11,556 nt of DNA from Nocardioides sp. Its GTDB lineage: Bacteria > Actinomycetota > Actinomycetes > Propionibacteriales > Nocardioidaceae. The DNA lies in assembly GCA_025965295.1 (NCBI GenBank), contig JAOPXF010000304.1, forward strand, positions 1 to 11,556. The letters run 5' to 3'. The notes under the pieces are model-generated. The model saw only the letters and a program-made list of their open reading frames with translations, made no database searches and was not told where the DNA came from. Every line of letters begins with the position of its first letter. Positions within the stretch are counted from its first letter, which is position 1. Shown in pieces: positions 7,009 through 11,556 of the stretch. Position numbers and translations under genes: made by a program.

Positions 7009-7259
7009 GCCGCGTCCTCGCAGACGCGTGACGGAGCGGGCGCGAAGAGCGAACCGGCGGGGGCGCCGAGTGCCTCCTCGATGGCGATCGCCCACTCCCG
7101 CTTGGTGCCGGTCGTCGTGCCTGTCACGAGGTGCCCGATGGTGGCCTTGGAGGGGCCGGGCGTCCGGGCGATCCTGCGCACCGCCGCCGCGAGCTCGGCG
7201 TACGACAGGTGCCGGAATTCCAGGTAGTCCGCGAGAACGCGGCGGTCCTTGACCTTCAC
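7005..7259 (-). CDS. Small XRE/phage-type helix-turn-helix protein, 84 aa
   Basis: This DNA-binding protein of 84 residues has the plan of small HTH proteins encoded in immunity regions of actinobacteriophages. It contains VLADYLEFRHLSYAELAAAV (8-27), a recognition-helix region PSKATIGHLVTG (36-47) and the tail IEEALGAPAGSLFAP (60-74). It probably binds operators as a dimer and may control its own promoter or the divergent one. The GTG at 7259 has GGGAGGT 3 nt upstream, a tight but usable spacing. It is the first gene of a leftward operon and overlaps the membrane-protein gene by 4 bp. Six half-sites lie in its upstream region. An excisionase/Cro-like role is an alternative to a repressor role. 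Confidence 0.8.
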   Translation of the reverse strand: MKVKDRRVLADYLEFRHLSYAELAAAVRRIARTPGPSKATIGHLVTGTTTGTKREWAIAIEEALGAPAGSLFAPAPSRVCEDAA

Positions 7260-7294
7260 TTGACCTCCCGAGGGTCCACGTCACTGTCAAGCGC

Positions 7295-7323
7295 AGACTA
7301 GATCAATGTCTCACGTCTTGCAA
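7295..7323 (-). promoter_or_regulatory. Candidate leftward promoter of the XRE/membrane-protein operon
   Basis: Read leftward, TTGCAA (7323-7318) is followed after 17 nt by TAGTCT (7300-7295), a TANNNT-type -10 box. The transcript would start near 7288 and carry the GGGAGGT ribosome site. The -35 box is the centre of the perfect palindrome at 7314-7327, so a protein bound there would block RNA polymerase. Confidence 0.4.
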
Positions 7324-7327
7324 GACG
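7314..7327. promoter_or_regulatory. Operator-like palindrome 1
   Basis: CGTCTTGCAAGACG is a perfect 14-bp palindrome. Its half-site CAAGACG belongs to the same CWAGACG family as the other two inverted repeats in this spacer. It covers the -35 box of the leftward promoter. It is the best candidate binding site for one of the two flanking HTH proteins. Confidence 0.55.
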
Positions 7328-7340
7328 CAAGAATTGAAAC

Positions 7341-7364
7341 TAGACGAACTCGGGCCGACGTCTA
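7341..7364. promoter_or_regulatory. Operator-like inverted repeat 2
   Basis: TAGACG and CGTCTA are separated by 12 nt. The left arm extends to CTAGACG (7340-7346). The wide spacing differs from the other two repeats, but the half-site is the same. Its centre is 32 bp from that of palindrome 1, about three helical turns. Confidence 0.45.
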
Positions 7365-7396
7365 AAGGCGGCATGCGTGAGCCAGGCGTGATGGGC

Positions 7397-7402
7397 TAAC
7401 TT
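7397..7402 (+). promoter_or_regulatory. Possible -10 box of the HTH gene at 7479
   Basis: TAACTT fits TANNNT and would start a transcript near 7409, just before inverted repeat 3. No good -35 box is present at 17-18 nt. The call rests mainly on position. Confidence 0.25.
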
Positions 7403-7416
7403 CAGGGATGAATTTC

Positions 7417-7433
7417 CTAGACGGTCCGTCTAG
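7417..7433. promoter_or_regulatory. Operator-like inverted repeat 3
   Basis: CTAGACGGTCCGTCTAG has two perfect 8-bp arms around one central base. It is the longest of the three repeats and lies 45 bp before the GTG at 7479, downstream of the possible -10 box. A bound repressor here would block the rightward HTH-ImmA operon. Confidence 0.55.
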
Positions 7434-7478
7434 TGCGCCGTGCGCCGTACGGCCGCCCGCCCCCGGAAGGTGCCCACC

Positions 7479-7916
7479 GTGAGCCGCGAACCCCTGCCAG
7501 AGCCCTGGCGTTCCGCGCTCGAGCCGACGGGGATCGCGAGCAAGCGCGGGCTGGCGAGTCGGGTCGGCATCTCGCCGCAGACCGCGAAGCGGCTCATCGA
7601 CGGCATCGGCAGCCCGTCGGCCGAGACCGTCGCCCGGGTCGCGGACGAGCTCTTCGACGGGGATCGTGCCCGGGTCTGGGAGCTCGCCGGCATCGCCCGG
7701 GAGGATCACGGTGACTGGGTCCTGCCACCCGAGGCCTCCCAGCTGGACGCCGACCAGCGGGCCGCGGTCCTGGCCGTCGTGCGGGCCATGCTCCCGGCGG
7801 ACGTGAGGCACCGCCAGACCGGTGAAGAGCGGGGTGCGGTCCCGTTGACGAAGCGGGAGAAGTCGCAGCAGCTCCAGACCAGGGCGGCCCGGAAGGGCAC
7901 CGGAAAGCCCACCTGA
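7479..7916 (+). CDS. XRE-type helix-turn-helix regulator, 145 aa (ImmA partner)
   Basis: A basic DNA-binding protein with an N-terminal HTH: LASRVGI (25-31) as helix 2 and SPQTAKRLIDG (32-42) as the recognition helix, followed by SAETVARVADEL. A middle segment ARVWELAGIAREDHGDWVLPPEASQLDADQ leads to a Lys/Arg-rich tail. I recall similar proteins beside small ImmA-type peptidases in actinobacterial accessory regions. It lacks a LexA/CI-type peptidase domain, which suits control by a separate protease rather than self-cleavage. The GTG at 7479 is chosen because GGAAGG lies 8 nt upstream; GTG codons at 7440 and 7470 are in frame but have no ribosome site. The ImmA-like gene follows after 47 bp. 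It may be the repressor acting on the inverted repeats upstream. Confidence 0.8.
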   Translation: MSREPLPEPWRSALEPTGIASKRGLASRVGISPQTAKRLIDGIGSPSAETVARVADELFDGDRARVWELAGIAREDHGDWVLPPEASQLDADQRAAVLAVVRAMLPADVRHRQTGEERGAVPLTKREKSQQLQTRAARKGTGKPT

Positions 7917-7924
7917 CCCCGGCC

Positions 7925-7940
7925 CGGACGGCGCTGTCCG
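7925..7940 (+). other. Small hairpin between HTH and ImmA genes
   Basis: CGGAC and GTCCG form a 5-bp stem around a 6-nt loop just after the HTH stop. It is short and has no U-tract. It could weaken read-through or stabilise the upstream mRNA end, or be chance. Confidence 0.2.
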
Positions 7941-7950
7941 CGGCGCTGTC

Positions 7951-7956
7951 TACCGT
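7951..7956 (+). promoter_or_regulatory. Candidate -10 box of the ImmA-like gene (leaderless)
   Basis: TACCGT fits TANNNT and ends 7 nt before the ATG at 7964. The sequence between is C/T-only (CTCCTCC) and cannot act as a ribosome site. The peptidase may therefore be made from its own leaderless transcript as well as by read-through. Confidence 0.35.
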
Positions 7957-7963
7957 CTCCTCC

Positions 7964-8386
7964 ATGACCCATCCGTGGCGTCGACTCCGGGCGCTCAGCC
8001 ACATCAGCCTGCTGTGGCACGACGACGGCCCGATGGGGGAGACCGACTTCGTCGCGGGCACCATCAGCCTCCGCCGCGGGCTCACCCAGGCCGAGCTGCG
8101 CTCGACGGTGCTGCACGAGTGCCTGCACGCCGAGCGGGGCCCGGTCCCGATGGGGCTCGCCCCGAAGGAGGAGCACCAGGTCCGCAAGCTGGCCGCCCAG
8201 CTACTGCTCCCGCAGGTCACCACGATCGGCGAGGCGCTCGCGTGGGCGCAGGGGGATGTCGCGGCCGCCGCCGAGGAGCTGTGGGTCGACGAGGCCACCC
8301 TGCGAGACCGGCTCCGGTTCATGACGCGGCCCGCCGAGCTCCGCTACCTCGCTCGCCGGCTCGAGGGGGCCAGGGTCCCGACGTGA
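7964..8386 (+). CDS. ImmA/IrrE family (COG2856) zinc metallopeptidase, 140 aa
   Basis: A compact cytoplasmic zinc peptidase. The active-site HExxH is HECLH (51-55) with E52 as catalytic base; E70, in EEHQVRKLAAQLLLP, fits the third zinc ligand and the conserved 'E..AxxFAAxLLMP' helix of the ImmA/IrrE family (PF06114). In known systems such enzymes cleave an XRE-type repressor (ImmA acting on ImmR in ICEBs1) or a stress regulator (IrrE/PprI). The upstream HTH protein is the obvious candidate substrate. The protein is only the peptidase domain, with no fused HTH, and is at the short end for the family. The ATG at 7964 has a TACCGT box 7 nt before it. A strong hairpin follows the stop. The peptidase call is firm; substrate and trigger are inferred. 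Confidence 0.85.
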   Translation: MTHPWRRLRALSHISLLWHDDGPMGETDFVAGTISLRRGLTQAELRSTVLHECLHAERGPVPMGLAPKEEHQVRKLAAQLLLPQVTTIGEALAWAQGDVAAAAEELWVDEATLRDRLRFMTRPAELRYLARRLEGARVPT

Positions 8387-8411
8387 GCCGCGGCGGCCGG
8401 GCCGCTGTGGC
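8387..8411 (+). terminator. Strong hairpin after the ImmA-like gene
   Basis: Positions 8387-8397 pair with 8401-8411 in an 11-bp stem (two G-U pairs) closed by a 3-nt loop; its core is GCGGCCGGGCCGC. It begins at the base after the stop codon. No U-tract follows, as is common for hairpin terminators in high-GC actinobacteria. It separates the accessory module from the hydrolase gene. Confidence 0.45.
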
Positions 8412-8416
8412 AGCAT
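8411..8416 (+). promoter_or_regulatory. Possible -10 box of the alpha/beta hydrolase gene
   Basis: CAGCAT ends 7 nt before the ATG at 8424, the same spacing as the leaderless starts elsewhere in the window. The first base differs from TANNNT and no ribosome site is seen, so this is a weak call. Confidence 0.25.
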
Positions 8417-8423
8417 CGCGCCC

Positions 8424-9338
8424 ATGCCCGACTCCGTGTCGACGCCCGACGGCAGGCGTCTCGAGATCCTCACCGGCGGCGCTGCCGACGGCCTGCCGTT
8501 CCTCTTCCACAGCGGGACCCCCAGCGCGGCGACGTCCCACCAGCCGCTCTGGGCCGCCGCCGCGCGCGCCGGCCTGCGGCTGGTGACCTACTCACGCCCC
8601 GGGTACGGCGGATCCACGCCGCGCCCGGTTGGTCCGCCGGTGCCGATCGCCGCCGACGCGGTCGACAGCGCGACCGTCCTCGACGCGCTCGGGATCGACC
8701 GGTTCGTCACGCTCGGCTGGTCCGGCGGCGGACCTCGCGCCCTGGCCTGTGCCGCGCTGCTGCCCGGCCGGTGCCTCGCCGCGGCCAGTCTCGCGGGCGT
8801 GGCACCGGCCGACGCCGCCGACCTCGACTTCACCGGCGGCATGGGGCCCGAGAACGTCCGAGACTTCGAGCTGGCCTCCCGCGGTCGCGAGGCGCTGCGC
8901 CCGGTGGTCGAGGAGCAGGCCGCCGACTTCGGGGCGGTGACCGGTGCGCAGATCGTCGAGGCGTTCGGCGGGCTGGTCGACGAGGTCGACGCGGCCGCGC
9001 TGACCGGCGAGCTCGGCGAGTACGTCGCCGCCTCGTTCCGCGGTGCCATGACCCAGGGCGCGGTGGGCCTGCTCGAGGACAACCTGCAGGTGATGCAGCC
9101 CTGGGGCTTCGACGTCGCCGACATCACGGTGCCCGTCGCGGTCTGGCAGGGCGCTCACGACAAGATGGTGCCCTTCGCCCACGGCCAGTGGCTGGCCGCC
9201 CGGATCCGCGGGGCCCGGGTCCACCTCTTCGACGACGAGGGACACCTCTCGCTGCTCCACCGGATGGACGAGATGCTGGCCGAGCTCGTGGAGCTGGCCG
9301 GCCCCGGCTCCCTGGCGGACCGGGACGCGTCGCCCTAG
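8424..9338 (+). CDS. Alpha/beta hydrolase fold protein
   Basis: A 304-residue soluble hydrolase with a complete catalytic triad: nucleophile S100 in GWSGGG, acid D246 in QGAHDKMVP, and H274 in DDEGHLSL. An oxyanion-loop sequence HSGTP (29-33) and YSRPGYGGS after strand 4 match proline iminopeptidase/haloperoxidase-like esterases. A cap region lies between about 130 and 225. Substrate cannot be deduced; ester or peptide hydrolysis is the family expectation. The ATG at 8424 starts just ahead of the first strand. Its TAG stop shares the CTAG at 9335-9338 with the stop of the converging Ku gene, so the two genes meet without a spacer. Confidence 0.92.
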   Translation: MPDSVSTPDGRRLEILTGGAADGLPFLFHSGTPSAATSHQPLWAAAARAGLRLVTYSRPGYGGSTPRPVGPPVPIAADAVDSATVLDALGIDRFVTLGWSGGGPRALACAALLPGRCLAAASLAGVAPADAADLDFTGGMGPENVRDFELASRGREALRPVVEEQAADFGAVTGAQIVEAFGGLVDEVDAAALTGELGEYVAASFRGAMTQGAVGLLEDNLQVMQPWGFDVADITVPVAVWQGAHDKMVPFAHGQWLAARIRGARVHLFDDEGHLSLLHRMDEMLAELVELAGPGSLADRDASP

Positions 9339-10270
9339 CTCGCCTTGCGCGCGGCGGCCTTCTTCGCCGGTGCCTTCTTGGCGGCCTTCTTGGCGGCCTT
9401 CTTGGCGGCCTTCTTGGCCGGTGCCTTCTTCGCGGTCTTGGCCGTCTTCTTCGCGGGCTTCTCGTCGGCGGCGGCGTCCTCGTCGTCGTCGCTCTCGCCG
9501 CGCGCCGACTTGGCGGCGTCGACGGAGCGCTGCAGGGCCGCGAGCAGGTCGACCACCTCACCGGAGGACTTGGTCGAGGTCGCGGTCTTCTTGACCTCGC
9601 CGCCCTCGATCTTGGTCTTGACCAGCGTGGTCACCGCCTCGGCGTAGTCGTCCTCGAAGTCGGCGGCGTCGAAGTCGCCGGCCAGCGTCTCGACCAGCAT
9701 GTTCGCCATCTTGACCTCGGCGGGCTTCACGTCCCCGGCGTCGACGGAGAAGTCGGGCTGGCGGATCTCGTCGGGCCACATCATCGTCTGCAGCACGATC
9801 ACGTCGTCGCGGACGCGCAGCACCGCGACCGACGTGCGCTGGCGCAGGGCCACGGTCACGACGGCCATCCGGTCGGCGTCGAGCAGTGCCTGGCGGAGCA
9901 GTGCGTAGGGCTTGGCACCGGTCTTCTCCGGCTCGAGGTAGTAGGACTTCTCGAAGAGCATCGGGTCGATCTGGTCGCTCGGCACGAACTTCTCGACCGC
10001 GATCTCGCGCGACGACGTCGACGGCAGCTCGGCGAGGTCATCGTCGGTGAGGATCACCATCTCGCCGTCCTCGGTCTCGTAGCCCTTGGCGATGTCGGCG
10101 TAGGCGACCTCCTCGCCGTCGATCGAGCAGACGCGTTGGTACTTGATCCGGCCGCCGTCCTTGGCGTGCACCTGCCGGAACGAGACGTCGTGCGACTCGG
10201 TCGCGGAGTAGAGCTTGACCGGCACGCTGACCAGCCCGAAGGACACCGCGCCCTTCCAGATCGCACGCAT
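9335..10270 (-). CDS. ku: Ku-type DNA end-binding protein with lysine-rich tail
   Basis: A 311-residue bacterial Ku homologue. Its homodimeric ring binds DNA double-strand ends and recruits the end-joining ligase. The core (about 1-255) starts with the characteristic MRAIWKGAVSFGLVSVPVKLY and contains HAKDGGRIKYQRVC, KGYE, YYLEP and the late FxxDY-type helix DFEDDYAEAV. After an acidic linker (about 259-269) comes a 40-residue Lys/Ala/Pro tail made of KKAA repeats; similar extensions in mycobacterial Ku bind DNA. The ATG at 10270 has GGAAGGA 9 nt upstream (10280-10286). The gene is divergent from a ligase gene across 50 bp, forming an NHEJ locus. The family call is firm. Confidence 0.97.
   Translation of the reverse strand: MRAIWKGAVSFGLVSVPVKLYSATESHDVSFRQVHAKDGGRIKYQRVCSIDGEEVAYADIAKGYETEDGEMVILTDDDLAELPSTSSREIAVEKFVPSDQIDPMLFEKSYYLEPEKTGAKPYALLRQALLDADRMAVVTVALRQRTSVAVLRVRDDVIVLQTMMWPDEIRQPDFSVDAGDVKPAEVKMANMLVETLAGDFDAADFEDDYAEAVTTLVKTKIEGGEVKKTATSTKSSGEVVDLLAALQRSVDAAKSARGESDDDEDAAADEKPAKKTAKTAKKAPAKKAAKKAAKKAAKKAPAKKAAARKAS
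9372..9419. repeat. Four tandem 12-bp units in the Ku tail
   Basis: GCCTTCTTGGCG is repeated three times exactly and once with a final C (9372, 9384, 9396, 9408). Related degenerate units flank it. On the coding strand each unit adds four residues of the KKAA type, so copy-number changes stay in frame and alter only tail length. Confidence 0.9.
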
Positions 10271-10320
10271 CAGTCGTCATCCTTCCCTCGGTTCACTCCA
10301 GTATCCGTCAGGATGGCCTC
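10271..10320. promoter_or_regulatory. Divergent Ku/ligase intergenic promoter region
   Basis: The 50-bp spacer must hold the 5' signals of both genes. Leftward it carries GGAAGGA for Ku and a possible GATACT -10 box (10305-10300). Rightward, CAGGAT (10309-10314) ends 6 nt before the ligase ATG, a leaderless-type spacing, and no Shine-Dalgarno is seen. The two boxes nearly touch, so the promoters may compete or be co-controlled. Both boxes are weak matches. Confidence 0.35.
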
Positions 10321-11259
10321 ATGCGTCCCATGCTCGCCACCCGTGGCAGCCACGTACCCACTGGCGAGTCCTGGACGCACGAGGTGAAGTGGGACGGTAT
10401 CCGGCTGCTCGCCGACGCCCGGCCCGCGGCCCCGGCGGTCCGGCTCTGGACCCGCAACGAGAACGACGCGACCATCGCCTGGCCCGAGCTGGTCGAGTCG
10501 GCACCCGGCCGCGACCTCCTCGTCGACGGGGAGGTGATCGCCCTCAACGAGAGCGGTCTCCCGGACTTCGGCGTCCTCCAGGACCGGATGCACGTACGCC
10601 GGGCGGCCACGGCCGAGGCCAAGTCCCGGCTGCTGCCGGCGACGTTCATGGTCTTCGACCTGCTGCGGCTCGACGGCCGCGACCTGACCGGCGAGCCGCT
10701 GTCGCGCCGCCGCGAGCGACTCGAGGAGCTGGTCGCCGACGGTGTCGTGGCCGGCACCTGGCAGGTGCCGCCGGCCTACGACGACGGCGCGATGCTCTTC
10801 GACGCCACGCTCCAGCAGGGGCTCGAGGGCATCGTCAGCAAGCGGCTCGCCTCGCGCTACGAGCCGGGCGTGCGCAGCCCGCACTGGCTGAAGTTCCCGC
10901 ACCGCAAGCGCTCGTCCTACGTCGTCGGCGGCTGGCGGCTCGAGACCGACTCGGCCGACCGGCTCGGCGCCCTCCTGGTGGGGGAGCCGACGGCGAAGGG
11001 CCTGGTCTACCGCGGCCGGGTCGGCAGCGGGATCGCCGGGGCCAAGGGGCCGGCGCTGCGCGAGCTGCTCGACCCGTTGACGCGCGCGGACTCGCCGTTC
11101 GTCGACGAGGTGCCGCGGCTGGACGCGCTCGGCACCCGCTGGGTCGAGCCGGTCGTCGTGGTCGACGTCGAGGCGCTCGGGCTGTCCTCCCAGCTGCGCC
11201 TGCGGCAGCCGTCGTACCGTGGGGTCCGCCCCGACCTCACCCCCGAGGACCTCACATGA
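10321..11259 (+). CDS. ATP-dependent DNA ligase (LigD-type ligase domain only)
   Basis: A 312-residue ATP-dependent ligase that would seal ends held by Ku. The adenylation domain shows motif I EVKWDGIR with nucleophile K23, motif III LVDGE (67-71), MVFDLLRLDG, motif IV EGIVSKR (169-175) and motif V WLKFP with K191. The rest forms the OB-fold, with YVVGGW, GLVYRGRVGSG and a C-terminal LRLRQPSYRGVRPDL segment typical of LigD ligase domains. There is no polymerase or phosphoesterase domain, so it matches the ligase module of LigD alone; those activities, if present, are encoded elsewhere. The ATG at 10321 opens directly into the conserved RPMLA start. The stop overlaps the next start (ATGA). Confidence 0.93.
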   Translation: MRPMLATRGSHVPTGESWTHEVKWDGIRLLADARPAAPAVRLWTRNENDATIAWPELVESAPGRDLLVDGEVIALNESGLPDFGVLQDRMHVRRAATAEAKSRLLPATFMVFDLLRLDGRDLTGEPLSRRRERLEELVADGVVAGTWQVPPAYDDGAMLFDATLQQGLEGIVSKRLASRYEPGVRSPHWLKFPHRKRSSYVVGGWRLETDSADRLGALLVGEPTAKGLVYRGRVGSGIAGAKGPALRELLDPLTRADSPFVDEVPRLDALGTRWVEPVVVVDVEALGLSSQLRLRQPSYRGVRPDLTPEDLT

Positions 11260-11556
11260 GACCACTGCAGCCCCTCCTCCTGACCGGCGCGCTCCTCGGC
11301 CTGGTCATCGGGCTCGTGTTCACGCCGGGCCCGGCGGCCGCGAGCTCCGACGTACGCCTCGACGGCGTGCACGTGCGCCTGCACGACCACACCCGCCAGG
11401 TCGTCACCGTCAACCGGACCCGTGGCCACCACGCACGGGTGGTCTTCTGGACGCTCCGCGAGGGTGCCTGGAAGGCGCGGTTCCGGGCGGTCGACGGCCG
11501 GATCGGGTACGGCGGCCTGGTGGTCGGGCGCAAGCGGCACCAGGGCACCGGCACCA
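11256..11556 (+). CDS. Secreted L,D-transpeptidase-like protein, N-terminal part (3' truncated)
   Basis: About 100 residues are visible before the window ends. A signal peptide is clear: MRPLQPLLL, a hydrophobic core to about residue 22, and a cleavage-type PGPAAA-SS near 29. The mature part reads VRLDGVHVRL, RQVVTVNRT, HHARVVFWTL and DGRIGYGGLV followed by RHQGTGT. This pattern is like the start of actinobacterial YkuD/ErfK-type proteins, which cross-link peptidoglycan with an active-site Cys; the SHGC motif would lie beyond the edge, so catalysis cannot be checked. Its ATG overlaps the ligase stop by 4 bp, with GAGGA 6 nt upstream inside the ligase gene. Co-translation with a repair ligase is probably a packing effect rather than shared function. 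Confidence 0.7.
   Translation, partial: MRPLQPLLLTGALLGLVIGLVFTPGPAAASSDVRLDGVHVRLHDHTRQVVTVNRTRGHHARVVFWTLREGAWKARFRAVDGRIGYGGLVVGRKRHQGTGT

Noticed and set aside
7285..7290. Perfect leftward TTGACA as a -35 box for the XRE gene
   Set aside because: Its -10 box would fall on the ribosome site and start codon at 7259, leaving no room for a transcript start; TTGCAA-17-TAGTCT upstream fits better.
7306..7365. 19-codon plus-strand frame in the operator region
   Set aside because: No ribosome site, and its sequence is dictated by the inverted repeats.
7373..7399. 8-codon frame (MREPGVMG) after AAAGG in the spacer before the HTH gene, a possible leader peptide
   Set aside because: Too short to support by itself, no attenuator hairpin follows, and its stop overlaps the possible -10 box.
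7440..7478. Earlier GTG starts (7440, 7470) for the HTH gene
   Set aside because: No Shine-Dalgarno before them, and the added residues are Arg/Pro-rich; GTG 7479 has GGAAGG at 8 nt.
9345..9647. Plus-strand reading frame of 100 codons with a very hydrophobic Ala/Phe/Leu repeat, looking like a membrane peptide
   Set aside because: It is the exact antisense of the KKAA repeat tail of Ku. Lys codons AAG read as CTT/TTC on the other strand, which creates Phe/Leu artificially.

Overview
The window is about 11.5 kb of very GC-rich, densely packed bacterial DNA. It reads as chromosome of a high-GC actinobacterium, most probably a Nocardioides-like member of the Nocardioidaceae. The grounds are the C-terminal part of a DUF222/13E12-type HNH endonuclease at the left edge, frequent GTG starts, several TANNNT -10 boxes 6-8 nt before start codons that suggest leaderless transcription, a Ku protein with a long lysine-rich tail, and an actinobacterial L,D-transpeptidase-like protein at the right edge. 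The genus is inferred, not proven. No rRNA, tRNA, CRISPR array, transposase or integrase was seen, and no gap between genes exceeds about 220 bp.

Left part (1-5470): a truncated HNH endonuclease gene is followed by a short dispersed-repeat-like stretch and a translationally coupled ABC-2 exporter pair (ATPase 398-1297, permease 1294-2364). A TauE/SafE-type permease (complement 2368-3135) faces it tail to tail and is divergent from a MatC_N/SLC13-like carboxylate permease (3224-4543). A short-chain dehydrogenase follows (4580-5470), with Thr at the usual catalytic Ser position.

Middle part (5442-8386): a two-domain VOC protein (complement 5442-6215) lies beyond a compact accessory module. One arm of the module, leftward, holds a small phage-type XRE DNA-binding protein (7005-7259) overlapping by 4 bp an unrecognised 241-aa membrane-anchored, cysteine-containing protein with a hydrophobic Gly/Ala-rich C-terminus (6283-7008). 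The other arm, rightward, holds a 145-aa HTH protein (7479-7916) and a 140-aa ImmA/IrrE (COG2856) zinc metallopeptidase with HECLH (7964-8386). The 219-bp spacer between the arms holds three inverted repeats built from one half-site, CWAGACG or a near match, in places where they could control both arms. An 11-bp-stem hairpin closes the right arm. This resembles the repressor/ImmA switch of temperate phages and ICEs, but no integrase or structural gene is visible, so it is either a remnant or a stand-alone regulatory/defence cassette. It is the most interesting part of the window.

Right part (8424-11556): an alpha/beta hydrolase (8424-9338) shares a CTAG with the oppositely oriented Ku gene (complement 9335-10270). 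Ku is divergent, over a 50-bp spacer, from a ligase-only ATP-dependent DNA ligase (10321-11259). Together they form a compact non-homologous end-joining locus. The ligase stop overlaps the start of a secreted L,D-transpeptidase-like protein that runs off the window.
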